A stretch of 64,000 nucleotides of DNA from an uncultured Treponema sp. (GTDB taxonomy: Bacteria > Spirochaetota > Spirochaetia > Treponematales > Treponemataceae), in the NCBI GenBank assembly GCA_946186185.1, contig CAMHMJ010000001.1, forward strand, positions 62,001 through 126,000, written 5' to 3'. The translations under genes and the position numbers were made by a program. Below are positions 50,268-58,812 of this stretch, in pieces (position 1 is the stretch's first letter; the number at the start of each line of letters is the position of its first letter). A model generated the notes under the pieces. The model had not been told where the DNA came from. It saw nothing but the letters and a program-made list of their open reading frames with translations, and ran no database searches.

Positions 50268-51389
50268 TTAAACATTGGAGACTCCGTCAATGGAGATTCT
50301 GTTTTTTCCGGTTCTTTTTGAAACATAAAGGGCTTTGTCGGCTCTCTTGAAAAGTTCATCGTAGGTTTCTCCGAGAGGCGGAACTGAAGCAATACCAAAG
50401 CTTCCATGAATAAATAGTTCAGGATCTCCACGGACGGGAGTCTTGTTCATTTCGTCCAGAGCCTGACGGGCCCGGGTTTCCGCAATTTCCAGGTCTGTTA
50501 CATGGGTCATAAAGATTACAAATTCGTCGCCGCCAAAGCGTCCGATAATATCCGTCCGGCGGAAGGTTCTGTTCAAAACGGTTGAAATATTTTCAAGTAC
50601 CTCGTCACCGACATCGTGACCAAAGCGGTCGTTTACAGACTTAAAGTTATCGGCATCAAAAATTAAAAGGATGCCGGAAGAACGGTTTTTCAAAAGGTTT
50701 TTCTTGATTTCCCGCTGAAGAGCCGACTTGTTGTAAAGCCCCGTAAGGGAATCCCGGTCCCGTTCCGTGCTGATGGTCTGCTGAAGGATAATTTCCCGGG
50801 TTTTGATGCTGGAAAGATACATGTGAAGTACCATTCCGATAAAATAAAAACAGGTCATATGAAGGTAATCGATGCTCTGGGCCAGCATCGGTTTGTAGAC
50901 CATTGTAAATGCTGAATTTACCAGCGCCCAGAAAAGACAGAAAATGCTCATTCTTGAAAGGCGGTCCGTGAACATCATTGGGCAGACAACCTGAAGGACA
51001 CAGAAGATGACGCAGTCAGAAAAGCGGTCCGTGGTGATGGAATCATAGATTCCAAAAATGAACATTGTGGAGATGAAAATATATACAAAGAGGGTAGTGT
51101 ATTTTTTATATTTCGGAAGAATGATGATGGAAAGAATAAAAAACAGGAAAAAATAAAGGGCAAAGGAAATGTAGGACATCCTTAATTCCCGGATAATCCA
51201 TGGACTTTTAATAAAAGAAAGGAAAAAGAGTCCCAGCATCAGCATTGTAATCAGAAAGGAACAGACTGTAAGCATATTCCGGTTTGAATGTCTGATTTCT
51301 GCCTGAGCATCCTTGTAGTCGGATTTAGTAACAACAAGACGCTGTTTTACAATTTTTAAAAGTGAATAAACTCTTTTTATAAATCTCAT
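50268..51389 (-). CDS. Six-helix membrane diguanylate cyclase (GGDEF)
   Basis: 373 residues from ATG 51389, preceded by a GGGGG site and a TATAAT box. Six hydrophobic helices span about residues 35-200. The GGDEF domain (about 208-370) begins Asp-Ser-Leu-Thr-Gly-Leu-Tyr-Asn-Lys, has the intact Gly-Gly-Asp-Glu-Phe active site, and an Arg-Arg-Thr-Asp inhibitory site five residues before it. It makes c-di-GMP and should show product inhibition. No PAS or Cache domain is present, so the membrane region is the probable sensor. Confidence 0.94.
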   Translation of the reverse strand: MRFIKRVYSLLKIVKQRLVVTKSDYKDAQAEIRHSNRNMLTVCSFLITMLMLGLFFLSFIKSPWIIRELRMSYISFALYFFLFFILSIIILPKYKKYTTLFVYIFISTMFIFGIYDSITTDRFSDCVIFCVLQVVCPMMFTDRLSRMSIFCLFWALVNSAFTMVYKPMLAQSIDYLHMTCFYFIGMVLHMYLSSIKTREIILQQTISTERDRDSLTGLYNKSALQREIKKNLLKNRSSGILLIFDADNFKSVNDRFGHDVGDEVLENISTVLNRTFRRTDIIGRFGGDEFVIFMTHVTDLEIAETRARQALDEMNKTPVRGDPELFIHGSFGIASVPPLGETYDELFKRADKALYVSKRTGKNRISIDGVSNV

Positions 51390-51546
51390 AGATTCCCCCC
51401 ACTTGAGACCCTGATATTATACAGAAAAAAATGAGTTTATAATAGAGGGGAAAGAGGGGTTTGAGGGGTAAGCAGGTGCAGGGCTTACAGATAAACGCTC
51501 ATGAGCTTTGCCCCTGCAAGAGGACAAACCCTGCGTATAAAATCCT

Positions 51547-52734
51547 CTATTTCCAGAGAGCCATCGGGTCTACGGTTTTTCCGTTTTTGTATACCGTAAA
51601 GTGCAGGTGCGGTCCGGTACTCATACCGGTGCTTCCTACCTTTCCGATGCGGGTATTTGTATCTACCACTTTTCCACGGGTTACAAGAATGGCGCTGAGG
51701 TGTCCGTAAAGTGTTTTGTAGCCGGAATGGTGGGTTACGATTACATAGTTTCCGTACACATTGTTAAAGCCTGTGGAAGTAACGGTTCCTACAAGGGCTG
51801 CGTATACATTGGTTCCCTGAGGGCAGGCCATATCCACACCTGAATGGTAGCTTCGTTTTCCGTTGAAAGGGGAGCTTCTCCAGCCGTAGTAGGAAGAAAG
51901 CCAGTAGCGGGCCCTGATCGGCTTGTGGAACAGGTCTCCGTTGATTTCCTGACGGGTTACCCAGTCTAGATATGCGTCAGGTAAGAAAAGTGTTGCTCCC
52001 GCATTCAGCTTGACTTCCTTTTCCACCTTGTTGATGCGGCTGGCTTTATCTGCACTGATGTCATATTTTTTTGCAATGGATTCAATAGTTTCTCCGTTTT
52101 TGCGAACGGTGTAGATGATTCCCGGCATTGAAGGGATTTTTAAATACTGCCCGATCTGTAAAAGACGGGACTGGCGGATATTGTTTACGCTGATAATGGT
52201 GTCCTGAGTGATGTTAAAATTGTCCGCAATAAAACCAATCATGTCACCTTTTTTTACGCGGTATGTAGAATAGCAGAGTTCAAGGCTGTCGTCATAAACT
52301 GAGGTTTCCTGTTTTTCAGCTTCCAGAAGGGCTTCTGCATGCTCCGGACTGTCGGCTTCAAAATCACCGTGGAAGGACTGCAGTTCCTGTTCTGCATCAA
52401 GAAGGGACTCGTCAGAAAGGGACGCTTCAGAGAGTGAAACATCCGTTGCTGTATCGCTTCCGGTTTCGCCGCTGATTTTTTTTGAATCAGAACCGTTTTT
52501 CAGTTCATTCTGAAGGAATTCCGGAACACCGGAGGTTTCAAGACCTCCCACACCGTGAGGAATAGTTTTCTTGTCGTATATGTAAAGTGCGCCAAAGGTT
52601 AAAAGAAGACCGCCAAAAAAAGCGCACACTGAATTAAAAATCGTTCTTTTTATCCGTGTATTAAAAATCATAAAATAAATTTTTGCGGGCCCGTGATGCT
52701 GCCCGTTATTCTTGTAATTTTCAAATTGCTTCAT
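51547..52734 (-). CDS. LysM and M23 peptidase domain cell-wall endopeptidase
   Basis: 395 residues from ATG 52734, with AGGG 8 bases upstream overlapping the rlmE stop; ATG 52671 is the alternative and lacks a site. One membrane helix (about 30-52). Two LysM-like repeats follow (Tyr-Arg-Val-Lys-Lys-Gly-Asp near residue 160 and Tyr-Thr-Val-Arg-Lys-Asn-Gly-Glu near 210). The M23 domain (about 285-395) has His-Ser-Gly-Val-Asp and His-Leu-His-Phe, the zinc ligands and catalytic His of active lysostaphin-type peptidases. It should cleave peptidoglycan cross-links in the periplasm. Probably co-transcribed with rlmE. Confidence 0.93.
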   Translation of the reverse strand: MKQFENYKNNGQHHGPAKIYFMIFNTRIKRTIFNSVCAFFGGLLLTFGALYIYDKKTIPHGVGGLETSGVPEFLQNELKNGSDSKKISGETGSDTATDVSLSEASLSDESLLDAEQELQSFHGDFEADSPEHAEALLEAEKQETSVYDDSLELCYSTYRVKKGDMIGFIADNFNITQDTIISVNNIRQSRLLQIGQYLKIPSMPGIIYTVRKNGETIESIAKKYDISADKASRINKVEKEVKLNAGATLFLPDAYLDWVTRQEINGDLFHKPIRARYWLSSYYGWRSSPFNGKRSYHSGVDMACPQGTNVYAALVGTVTSTGFNNVYGNYVIVTHHSGYKTLYGHLSAILVTRGKVVDTNTRIGKVGSTGMSTGPHLHFTVYKNGKTVDPMALWK

Positions 52735-52743
52735 AGTATAACC

Positions 52744-53337
52744 CTATTTGCGAGAAATTCCAATAAGATATGTTTCAAAGGATTCCTGCCTGCAAGCTTC
52801 CGGTTTGAAACCCTTTGCCTGTGTGAAGTTTTTACGGAGCTCATCCAGGAAGGCTCGCTGGTCTCCGTTCTGGAAAATTTTTACAACAAAGTTTCCTCCC
52901 GGCTTAAGCATAGTGGTACCGTACCAGATTGCCATTTCTACCAGCTGCTGGCTTCTTGCGGTATCAACGGTGCGGTTTCCGGTTGTAAGGGGAGCGGCGT
53001 CGCATACAACTGCGTCGAAGGGCCCTTCCGCCCTGATTTTTTCCCGGATTTCTTCATCGTTCAAGTCCCCCTGCATAAATACAAGGTTTTCGCCCTTTAC
53101 TGATTTAGACAGCGGGTTCAAATCGCAGGAGACTACCTTTCCGCCTTCTCCAAGGTTCCTTAAAAGAAATGTGGTCCAGCTTCCTGGAGCAGCACCAAGA
53201 TCAAGTACGCAGGAGTTTTTCTTGAGAATCTTAAATTTTTCATCAATTTCCTGAAGCTTGTAAACTGAGCGAGCAGGATAGCCTTCTTTAAATGCCTTTT
53301 GTGACCAGAAGTCCGGTTTTTCGTAACTATTTCCCAT
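52744..53337 (-). CDS. rlmE: 23S rRNA 2'-O-ribose methyltransferase RlmE
   Basis: 197 residues from ATG 53337; an in-frame TTG six codons upstream (53355) is possible. The start of the FtsJ/RrmJ fold reads Ala-Arg-Ser-Val-Tyr-Lys-Leu-Gln-Glu-Ile-Asp. The SAM motif is Asp-Leu-Gly-Ala-Ala-Pro-Gly-Ser-Trp-Thr. Asp-Ala-Ala-Pro and Val-Val-Lys-Ile-Phe-Gln carry the catalytic Lys-Asp-Lys-Glu tetrad. It methylates U2552 of 23S rRNA (E. coli numbering). It ends 10 bp before the LysM-M23 gene. Confidence 0.94.
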   Translation of the reverse strand: MGNSYEKPDFWSQKAFKEGYPARSVYKLQEIDEKFKILKKNSCVLDLGAAPGSWTTFLLRNLGEGGKVVSCDLNPLSKSVKGENLVFMQGDLNDEEIREKIRAEGPFDAVVCDAAPLTTGNRTVDTARSQQLVEMAIWYGTTMLKPGGNFVVKIFQNGDQRAFLDELRKNFTQAKGFKPEACRQESFETYLIGISRK

Positions 53338-53383
53338 ACTCTGATTTTCGGACAAAATTCAGTGCTTTTTAGTTTTTTTTTTC

Positions 53384-53411
53384 TTGACGAACGGGAAAAC
53401 CGTGTTATTAT
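53384..53411 (+). promoter_or_regulatory. Promoter of the discoidin-SGNH lipoprotein gene
   Basis: TTGACG (53384-53389), 16 bp, TATTAT (53406-53411). The -10 box overlaps the start of the 36-bp palindrome. Confidence 0.62.
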
Positions 53412-53443
53412 ACTTATAGTTTAGCGCTAAACTATAAGTATAA
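53408..53443. promoter_or_regulatory. 36-bp perfect palindromic operator
   Basis: Perfect dyad symmetry centred between 53425 and 53426, with TTTAGCGCTAAA at the core and TATACTTATAG-type arms. A further half-site, ACGCTAAACC, follows at 53443-53452. The CG-centred core is typical of LacI-family operators. Its position over the -10 box and start site predicts repression of the downstream gene. The regulator is not next to it. Confidence 0.68.
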
Positions 53444-53477
53444 CGCTAAACCTTATCAAACTTTTCAGAGGTGTTTT

Positions 53478-54902
53478 ATGAAAAAAATCCCATTCATGCT
53501 ATTAGCTTTTGGTTCCGCTATCCTTTTTTCTTTCAGTCTTTCAGCCTGTGCAGATAATGACAGTTCTTCTTCCAGCGGAGTAACAATTTCCGGTTTTTCT
53601 GATCTTGCAAATGCAAAAAATTACGCTGATGTAAAAGGCTATGCAAGTTCAAATCTCCGCCAGTCAAAAACAACTCCTGTTTCTGTAGGAAACCTTACGG
53701 ACGGCGATACTTCGGTTCAGTCTTATATCATTGCGAACACAACAGATTCCTCTGCACCAGATAAAAATCCCTGGTTCGCTGTGGATCTTGGAGCAGTAAA
53801 AAGCTTTAACAAGGTAAAGGTAACTCCTGGAGCAGGGCAGGACGCCGATGGAAAATATCCGGACGCATATCCTGTAAAATACAAGGTTCAGTTTTCAAAA
53901 AATACTCAGCCCGCAGCTTCTCCTGCTGCAGTGGCAGACTTTGAGTGGGAAACAATCGTTGAAGTAACAGACGGAACTCTTTCTGCAAAGAGCATCTCCT
54001 TTGAACGGCATGCAGGCCGCTGGATTCGTATCCTTGTTGATGAATATAACGGAGACTACTGTGCCCTTCTTGAACTTTCGGTTTTTGCTCCGGACACATC
54101 TAAGTCCCTTGAAAGCCTTGGAAAGGAAATCAATGTTCTTTTTATCGGAAACTCCCTGACTTATTACAATAATATGTGGAATCTTTTTGAGGGGCTTTCT
54201 ATTCTGAAGGGAAAGAATGTTCACGCAACAGCCGTAACTTACGGTGGAAAAAGCCTTGAATTTCATTCAACTTCTCATAATGCGGAAACAGCAATCAATG
54301 CAGGAAACTTTGACTATGTAGTTCTTCAGGATATCTGCGGTTCCTTTGAGGATGCAAAACTGAGCCGAGGTTCTGCGGCCATTATTCCTAAAATCAAGGA
54401 AGCCAATCCGGATGCAAAGCTTGTTTACTACGCAACCTGGCCAAAAAACTCTGTAAAGGAAACAAGAACCGCTGAATTCACTGCCTGCTACCTGAATAAA
54501 GCTCAGAAGTATGGAGCGCTGATTGCCCCTGCCGGTGAAGCCTTCTACGATCTTTCTAAAACAAACAGCAAAAGCTATTACGATTCCGGAGACGATACTC
54601 ATCCGCAGCCGGTGGGTTCTTTCCTTTCTGCCTGCACAATGTTCTACACGATTTTTGCAGATGAAGCCCAGGTAAGCTTCTCGGATACAGATGTTACAAA
54701 GCTGAGCGCTCTTATCAATTCCTTCATCTCAAATTCAAATTCCGGAAAAGCGGCAGCCTATGACAAGGCTTTGTTAAATCAGATCAGTGAGCTTTCTTAC
54801 AAATATTCACATAAGATTGCGCCGGCTGCTGCTGATTCAACAGGGGCAACAAAATACACATCTGTTGCAGGTGAATACACTTACGTTCCGTCGGAAGAAT
54901 AA
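53478..54902 (+). CDS. Lipoprotein with F5/8-type-C (discoidin) and SGNH hydrolase domains
   Basis: 474 residues from ATG 53478 with GAGGTG upstream. Lipobox Ser-Leu-Ser-Ala-Cys with Cys24. Residues about 45-205 form a discoidin-type carbohydrate-binding domain (Trp-Phe-Ala-Val-Asp-Leu-Gly, ... Gly-Arg-Trp-Ile-Arg-Ile-Leu-Val). Residues about 212-410 are an SGNH (DUF4886-like) hydrolase: Phe-Ile-Gly-Asn-Ser-Leu-Thr (catalytic Ser), Leu-Gln-Asp, and Asp-Asp-Thr-His-Pro (catalytic Asp-x-x-His region). It probably removes acyl groups from a polysaccharide at the cell surface. LacI-like operator control fits polysaccharide use. Confidence 0.82.
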   Translation: MKKIPFMLLAFGSAILFSFSLSACADNDSSSSSGVTISGFSDLANAKNYADVKGYASSNLRQSKTTPVSVGNLTDGDTSVQSYIIANTTDSSAPDKNPWFAVDLGAVKSFNKVKVTPGAGQDADGKYPDAYPVKYKVQFSKNTQPAASPAAVADFEWETIVEVTDGTLSAKSISFERHAGRWIRILVDEYNGDYCALLELSVFAPDTSKSLESLGKEINVLFIGNSLTYYNNMWNLFEGLSILKGKNVHATAVTYGGKSLEFHSTSHNAETAINAGNFDYVVLQDICGSFEDAKLSRGSAAIIPKIKEANPDAKLVYYATWPKNSVKETRTAEFTACYLNKAQKYGALIAPAGEAFYDLSKTNSKSYYDSGDDTHPQPVGSFLSACTMFYTIFADEAQVSFSDTDVTKLSALINSFISNSNSGKAAAYDKALLNQISELSYKYSHKIAPAAADSTGATKYTSVAGEYTYVPSEE

Positions 54903-54929
54903 TTAGCCTGGAAGCCAATTTTTACAATT

Positions 54930-54993
54930 ACCAGATAAAAATTGGCTCCCGGCGGGAACCCTGTTTGGAAAACGGCAGTACCGCTTCGTGGTT
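54930..54993. repeat. Left arm and partial interior of the palindromic element
   Basis: AAAAATTGGCTCCCGGCGGG, then AACCCTGTTTGGAAAACGG and CAGTACCGCTTCG, closely match 2950-3003. The copy stops exactly at the recR stop codon, so it was truncated or inserted there. Confidence 0.7.
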
Positions 54994-55599
54994 TTAGAAT
55001 GTGCTTCTTCCGCGGAAGCTTCTTGCAAGGGTAAGCTTGTCCGCATACTCAAGATCGCCTCCTACAGGAATACCTGTGGCGAGGCGTGTTACTTTAACGG
55101 AAGGGCATTTTTCAGAAATCAGGTGCTGTACATAGAGGGCTGTAGAATCTCCCTCGAAGGTAGGGTTTGTGGCAAGAATTACTTCCGTAACCTGATTTTC
55201 CGAAGACATGAGCCTGTGAATCAGGCTTGCGATATTCAGTTCATCCGGCCCGATTCCGTCCAGAGGTGCGATTACTCCGCCTAAAACATGGTACTGACCG
55301 GAAAATCCTCCGGCTTCTTCAATTGTGCTTACATCCTGAGGCTGCTCAACCACGCAGATAACATTCTTCTCCCGGACTGGATTTGAACAGATTGGACAGG
55401 GATCGTTTTCCGTCCAGGCGCCGCAGATGGAGCAGGGCTTGATTTTTTCCTTGAGTTCTATAAGCTGTCTTGAAAAATTACGGATGAAGGTATCGTCTGC
55501 CTTTAAAAGATGATTTACAAGGCGGGAGGCGCTTTTTTTACCGATTCCCGGAAGTTTTGAAAAGCTTCCTGTTAATTCTTCGATTATGCTGCCCTGCAT
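54994..55599 (-). CDS. recR: Recombination mediator RecR
   Basis: 201 residues from ATG 55599. The helix-hairpin-helix start reads Leu-Pro-Gly-Ile-Gly-Lys-Lys-Ser-Ala-Ser-Arg. The zinc finger is Cys-Ser-Ile-Cys-Gly...Cys-Pro-Ile-Cys (about 57-72). The TOPRIM domain has Val-Val-Glu-Gln-Pro-Gln-Asp and His-Val-Leu-Gly-Gly. RecR works with RecO/RecF in loading RecA at gaps. The order dnaX-ybaB-recR is a conserved bacterial operon, and the genes are spaced by 1 bp or overlap. A palindromic repeat abuts its stop codon. Confidence 0.97.
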   Translation of the reverse strand: MQGSIIEELTGSFSKLPGIGKKSASRLVNHLLKADDTFIRNFSRQLIELKEKIKPCSICGAWTENDPCPICSNPVREKNVICVVEQPQDVSTIEEAGGFSGQYHVLGGVIAPLDGIGPDELNIASLIHRLMSSENQVTEVILATNPTFEGDSTALYVQHLISEKCPSVKVTRLATGIPVGGDLEYADKLTLARSFRGRSTF

Positions 55600-55600
55600 T

Positions 55601-55912
55601 TTAAAGTCCGAAGCCAGAAAGATTTAAACCGCCAACCATGGAGCCGGCCTTGTCTTTTATAAGTTCCTGAACCTTTGAAGTGGCATCGTGGTGTGCGGCA
55701 ACAATCAGGTCTTCAAGCATTTTTGTATCAGAAGGGTCTACACATACCGGGTCAATCTTTACTCCCTTAATTTCGAATTTGCCGTTCAGGGTAACGGTTA
55801 CCATTTTTCCGCCGGCGCTTCCGGTTGCGCTTATTTCTGCCAGTTCCTGCTGAAACTTGTCTGCCTGCTCTTTGAGGGCCTGAGGATTTCTTAAGATTTC
55901 AAATGGGTTCAT
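55601..55912 (-). CDS. YbaB/EbfC nucleoid-associated protein
   Basis: 103 residues from ATG 55912, overlapping the dnaX stop region by 4 bp. It has the conserved coiled-coil start (Gln-Ala-Leu-Lys-Glu-Gln-Ala-Asp-Lys-Phe-Gln) and the core Val-Thr-Val-Thr-Leu-Asn-Gly-Lys-Phe-Glu-Ile-Lys-Gly-Val-Lys-Ile-Asp with the His-His-Asp-Ala helix. YbaB/EbfC dimers bind DNA like tweezers; the Borrelia EbfC protein is a global nucleoid protein. The position between dnaX and recR is typical. Confidence 0.95.
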   Translation of the reverse strand: MNPFEILRNPQALKEQADKFQQELAEISATGSAGGKMVTVTLNGKFEIKGVKIDPVCVDPSDTKMLEDLIVAAHHDATSKVQELIKDKAGSMVGGLNLSGFGL

Positions 55913-57963
55913 AATTTTCCTCCCGTGACAGAGCCCTTAAAGGCCGCGCACAGTATTTTTACTTGTACAGGAAGCTCTTCCTGTTTTTTTACAATATTAT
56001 CTTCTTCAAACAGAATCTTAAAATCAACCGGAGCCTTGCAGATTACAGACAGCATCTGTCTGATTTCGTCAGAATTCTGTTCAATGTAGTTCTTCTGATA
56101 CTCTGTGGCAATGGAGGTCTGAACAGCGCCGGCATTTATGTGCCACTTTTTTGTTTTCATCAGGGCGGAAGCCAGCATCGGATTTTGAACGGAAAGCTCT
56201 GCTACCAGGGTTCCGTAGATTTTACCGGCAGAAATGGAAAAACCGGTTGGAGCCGTAAAAACTTCGTTGGTTTCGTGGATGTCTTCGCTGTAAAGAGTTT
56301 CTCCGTTTGAAGGAGTTTCCGCTTCTGCGCTTTCTTCCTTTAACTGTTCGTTTATGCGTTCCTCGTACATTTCCTCAGTGGTTTCTTCATCCGGGGAATC
56401 TGGATAATTGTCCGGAGCATAACTGTATTCACCGTCATATTCCGGTACGAAAGAACTTGTGGCTGCCGCTGTATTTTCAGGCGGCAGGGCACCGCCATTA
56501 TGAAAAGGGTTTTGATTATCCTCTTTTATCTTGTCAAAAAACGCAAAGTGAGGCATTCCTCCGTTTGAAGAAGGGGTGCTGTCTGCGGTTGAACCGTAGG
56601 AGCTTGAACCGGCTGTTGATGGAGAGGCAGCCCCAGAGTTTCCGCTGCTTCCGGAAGAGGAACCTGTGTTTCCAAAGCCGGAAGTTCCTGAACTCATTCC
56701 AGAGGTCAGGGGATGAGTATTCTGCCCGGAAAAGGTTCCTGCAGATGAGCCTGCATTTAGGCCGTTGTTTGTTCCCGAAGATGGAAGGAAAGCAGAACCT
56801 GCATTCTGTGGAGCCGTTGAAAGAAGGGCGGCTGCCTTGTCGATTGCAACTTTGACTTCCGACGGGGAAACATATTCTGAAAGCCAGCACATTTTTGAAA
56901 ATGCCAGTTCCAGCTCGTATCGCGGAGAAAGGGAGTATCTCACATCCCGGTACAACTGAAGGAAAACTGACAGTGCCCGTTCAATCTGTACGGAAGACCA
57001 GGTTTCCAGAACTTTCTGACTGAATCTTTCAGGAGATTTTCCAAGAAGAGATTCTTTTTTTACGCCGTTTTTTATTAAAAGCAGGCTTCTTAAGTATTCA
57101 GCACTGTTTGAAATAATCTGTTCAACTGAAATTCCGGACTGAAGGAAGCCGTCGATGGTGTTTATGGTTCCTTCTGAATCATTTTCAGCGGCTTTTTCAA
57201 AGATTTCATTGAGCTTCTCGATTCCCAGAATGCCCAGCTTGTCCCGGATTTTCTGGTATGTGATGTGACCGTCGCTGAAGGCAACAACCTGGTCAAAAAG
57301 GGTGTAGGAGTCCCGGACAGAACCGCCGGATTCCTTTGCAATCCAGTATAAGGATTCAGAATCAGCCTGAATGTTCAGCTCTACGCAGGCATCCTCCAGC
57401 ATTTCCTTGATTTTTTCAATGCTAACAAGGCGGAAGTTGTACTGCTGACATCTTGATTTTATGGTAGCAGGCACCTTCTGCAATTCAGTAGTGGCAAAAA
57501 TAAATATTACATGTGCCGGCGGTTCCTCGATGGTCTTCAGGAGAGCGTTGAAGGCGCTGGTTGAAAGCATGTGGACTTCATCGATGATGTAGATTTTATA
57601 GCGGGCAGAGGCGGCCGGATACATTACTTCGTCTTTAATCTGGCGTACATCGTTTACGGAGGTGTTTGAAGCACCGTCGATTTCAAAAACATCAAGGGAG
57701 GAACTGGCTGTAATTGCGCGGCAGGAATCGCACTGTCCGCATGGCTCCGGGTTAGGGCCTGAGGTTGCCTGACAGTTTAATGCTTTTGCCAGGATTCGGG
57801 CTGTAGAGGTTTTTCCACATCCGCGGGGACCTGCAAAAAGGTACGCATGCGCAATTTGAGAAGATTTAATTGAATTTTTAAGGGTTTCTGCGACGAATTC
57901 CTGTCCCGCAAGGTCTTCAAATCTCTGAGGTCTGCGGCGTGTCGCGGTTACTTCATAAGCCAT
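55909..57963 (-). CDS. dnaX: DNA polymerase III gamma/tau subunit
   Basis: 684 residues from ATG 57963. Walker A Gly-Pro-Arg-Gly-Cys-Gly-Lys-Thr-Ser (about 45-53); zinc module Cys-Gly-Gln-Cys-Asp-Ser-Cys; Walker B Asp-Glu-Val-His-Met-Leu-Ser; sensor Ala-Thr-Thr-Glu. Domain III runs to about 365. A Ser/Gly/Asn-rich linker (about 390-480) and an acidic stretch precede the C-terminal tau-like domain (about 575-684). It is the clamp-loader motor that joins the polymerase cores. I did not find a convincing frameshift signal, so gamma may not be made by frameshifting. Confidence 0.96.
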   Translation of the reverse strand: MAYEVTATRRRPQRFEDLAGQEFVAETLKNSIKSSQIAHAYLFAGPRGCGKTSTARILAKALNCQATSGPNPEPCGQCDSCRAITASSSLDVFEIDGASNTSVNDVRQIKDEVMYPAASARYKIYIIDEVHMLSTSAFNALLKTIEEPPAHVIFIFATTELQKVPATIKSRCQQYNFRLVSIEKIKEMLEDACVELNIQADSESLYWIAKESGGSVRDSYTLFDQVVAFSDGHITYQKIRDKLGILGIEKLNEIFEKAAENDSEGTINTIDGFLQSGISVEQIISNSAEYLRSLLLIKNGVKKESLLGKSPERFSQKVLETWSSVQIERALSVFLQLYRDVRYSLSPRYELELAFSKMCWLSEYVSPSEVKVAIDKAAALLSTAPQNAGSAFLPSSGTNNGLNAGSSAGTFSGQNTHPLTSGMSSGTSGFGNTGSSSGSSGNSGAASPSTAGSSSYGSTADSTPSSNGGMPHFAFFDKIKEDNQNPFHNGGALPPENTAAATSSFVPEYDGEYSYAPDNYPDSPDEETTEEMYEERINEQLKEESAEAETPSNGETLYSEDIHETNEVFTAPTGFSISAGKIYGTLVAELSVQNPMLASALMKTKKWHINAGAVQTSIATEYQKNYIEQNSDEIRQMLSVICKAPVDFKILFEEDNIVKKQEELPVQVKILCAAFKGSVTGGKL

Positions 57964-58100
57964 TGTTCACCACCGCGCTTAATATATCAGAAAAAAATGG
58001 TTTACTCAATTAGAGAAGGCTGTATCTTTTTCTTTTAAAAATCGGCTCATTCGTGCTATACTATTTTTATACGAAAAAATGTTCTACTCTGGAGGAAAAA

Positions 58101-58697
58101 ATGCAGTCTTGTTACTATTGTGGAAAATTGATTCTCGGCCGGAAGATTATGGGGCAAATCGGAAACAATATGCATACATTCTGCAGTGAAAAGTGCCGCA
58201 ATACTGCATGGATTAAGGCAGGTGAGAAAAAAGCGTCTTCTGGCGGTGAAGGTGAAGTGGCAGGAACTGCATCCACGGATTCTTCCGAAAGCTCAGCTTC
58301 AGTTTCTTCTGGAAGAAGCGGTGTTTCGGTTCTTGCTGTAAGCGGCGCTGAATATGAATACAGTGCAAAAACTGACGGCGTTACAATAAAAATTGCCAAG
58401 CTTGAAAATAAATCTGCCTGGATGACCGGTAAACTTCGTCTGGAGCTTTTCCTTTCAAAAAGCGGTGCCTATTCAAAGGGAGAACAGCTTTCCGGCTTTA
58501 CCCTTGCGGTGAGCAATACTTATCAGCCCTTACGGAAGCATTACAGCTATACGGCAATGAAAACAACGGCTCATTTATACGAAAAGCCAAAGGCAGGAAC
58601 TTATCAGCCGGTTCTTTTTATCCGAGAAGAGGATGATGAAGGAAGGTGGCGGGTTGCAGGCTATGTAAACTTTCCCGGCACCCTTAAATGGAGCTAG
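58101..58697 (+). CDS. Zinc-ribbon protein of unknown function
   Basis: 198 residues from ATG 58101, which has GGAGG at 5-base spacing; an in-frame extension to 58053 would run into the promoter. The N-terminal zinc ribbon is Cys-Tyr-Tyr-Cys-Gly (about 4-8) with Cys-Ser-Glu-Lys-Cys (about 28-32). A Ser/Glu/Gly-rich linker (about 44-75) leads to a beta-rich C-terminal domain of about 120 residues (Leu-Glu-Asn-Lys-Ser-Ala-Trp-Met-Thr-Gly-Lys-Leu-Arg-Leu-Glu-Leu). I do not recognise the family. It could be an RNA- or protein-binding regulator. It diverges from dnaX. Confidence 0.72.
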   Translation: MQSCYYCGKLILGRKIMGQIGNNMHTFCSEKCRNTAWIKAGEKKASSGGEGEVAGTASTDSSESSASVSSGRSGVSVLAVSGAEYEYSAKTDGVTIKIAKLENKSAWMTGKLRLELFLSKSGAYSKGEQLSGFTLAVSNTYQPLRKHYSYTAMKTTAHLYEKPKAGTYQPVLFIREEDDEGRWRVAGYVNFPGTLKWS

Positions 58698-58781
58698 GCA
58701 GAAAAGCTGGTGGAAAAAGCAGGTTCGGTAGATAGTATGGAAGTTTTGCGGGGCAGGGGAAAATCTGCCCTGCATAAAAAA

Positions 58782-58805
58782 GCCCGCGGTGAATGCCGCG
58801 GGTTT
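58782..58805. terminator. Bidirectional terminator between convergent genes
   Basis: AAGCCCGCGG pairs with CCGCGGGTT around GAATG; A-rich on the left and T-rich on the right. A second hairpin (GGGCAG/CTGCCC) lies at 58751-58770. Confidence 0.85.
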
Positions 58806-58812
58806 GTTGTTT

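Noticed and set aside
55909..57963. Programmed frameshift in dnaX
   Set aside because: No slippery A-run with a downstream stem was evident in the coding strand near the gamma boundary.
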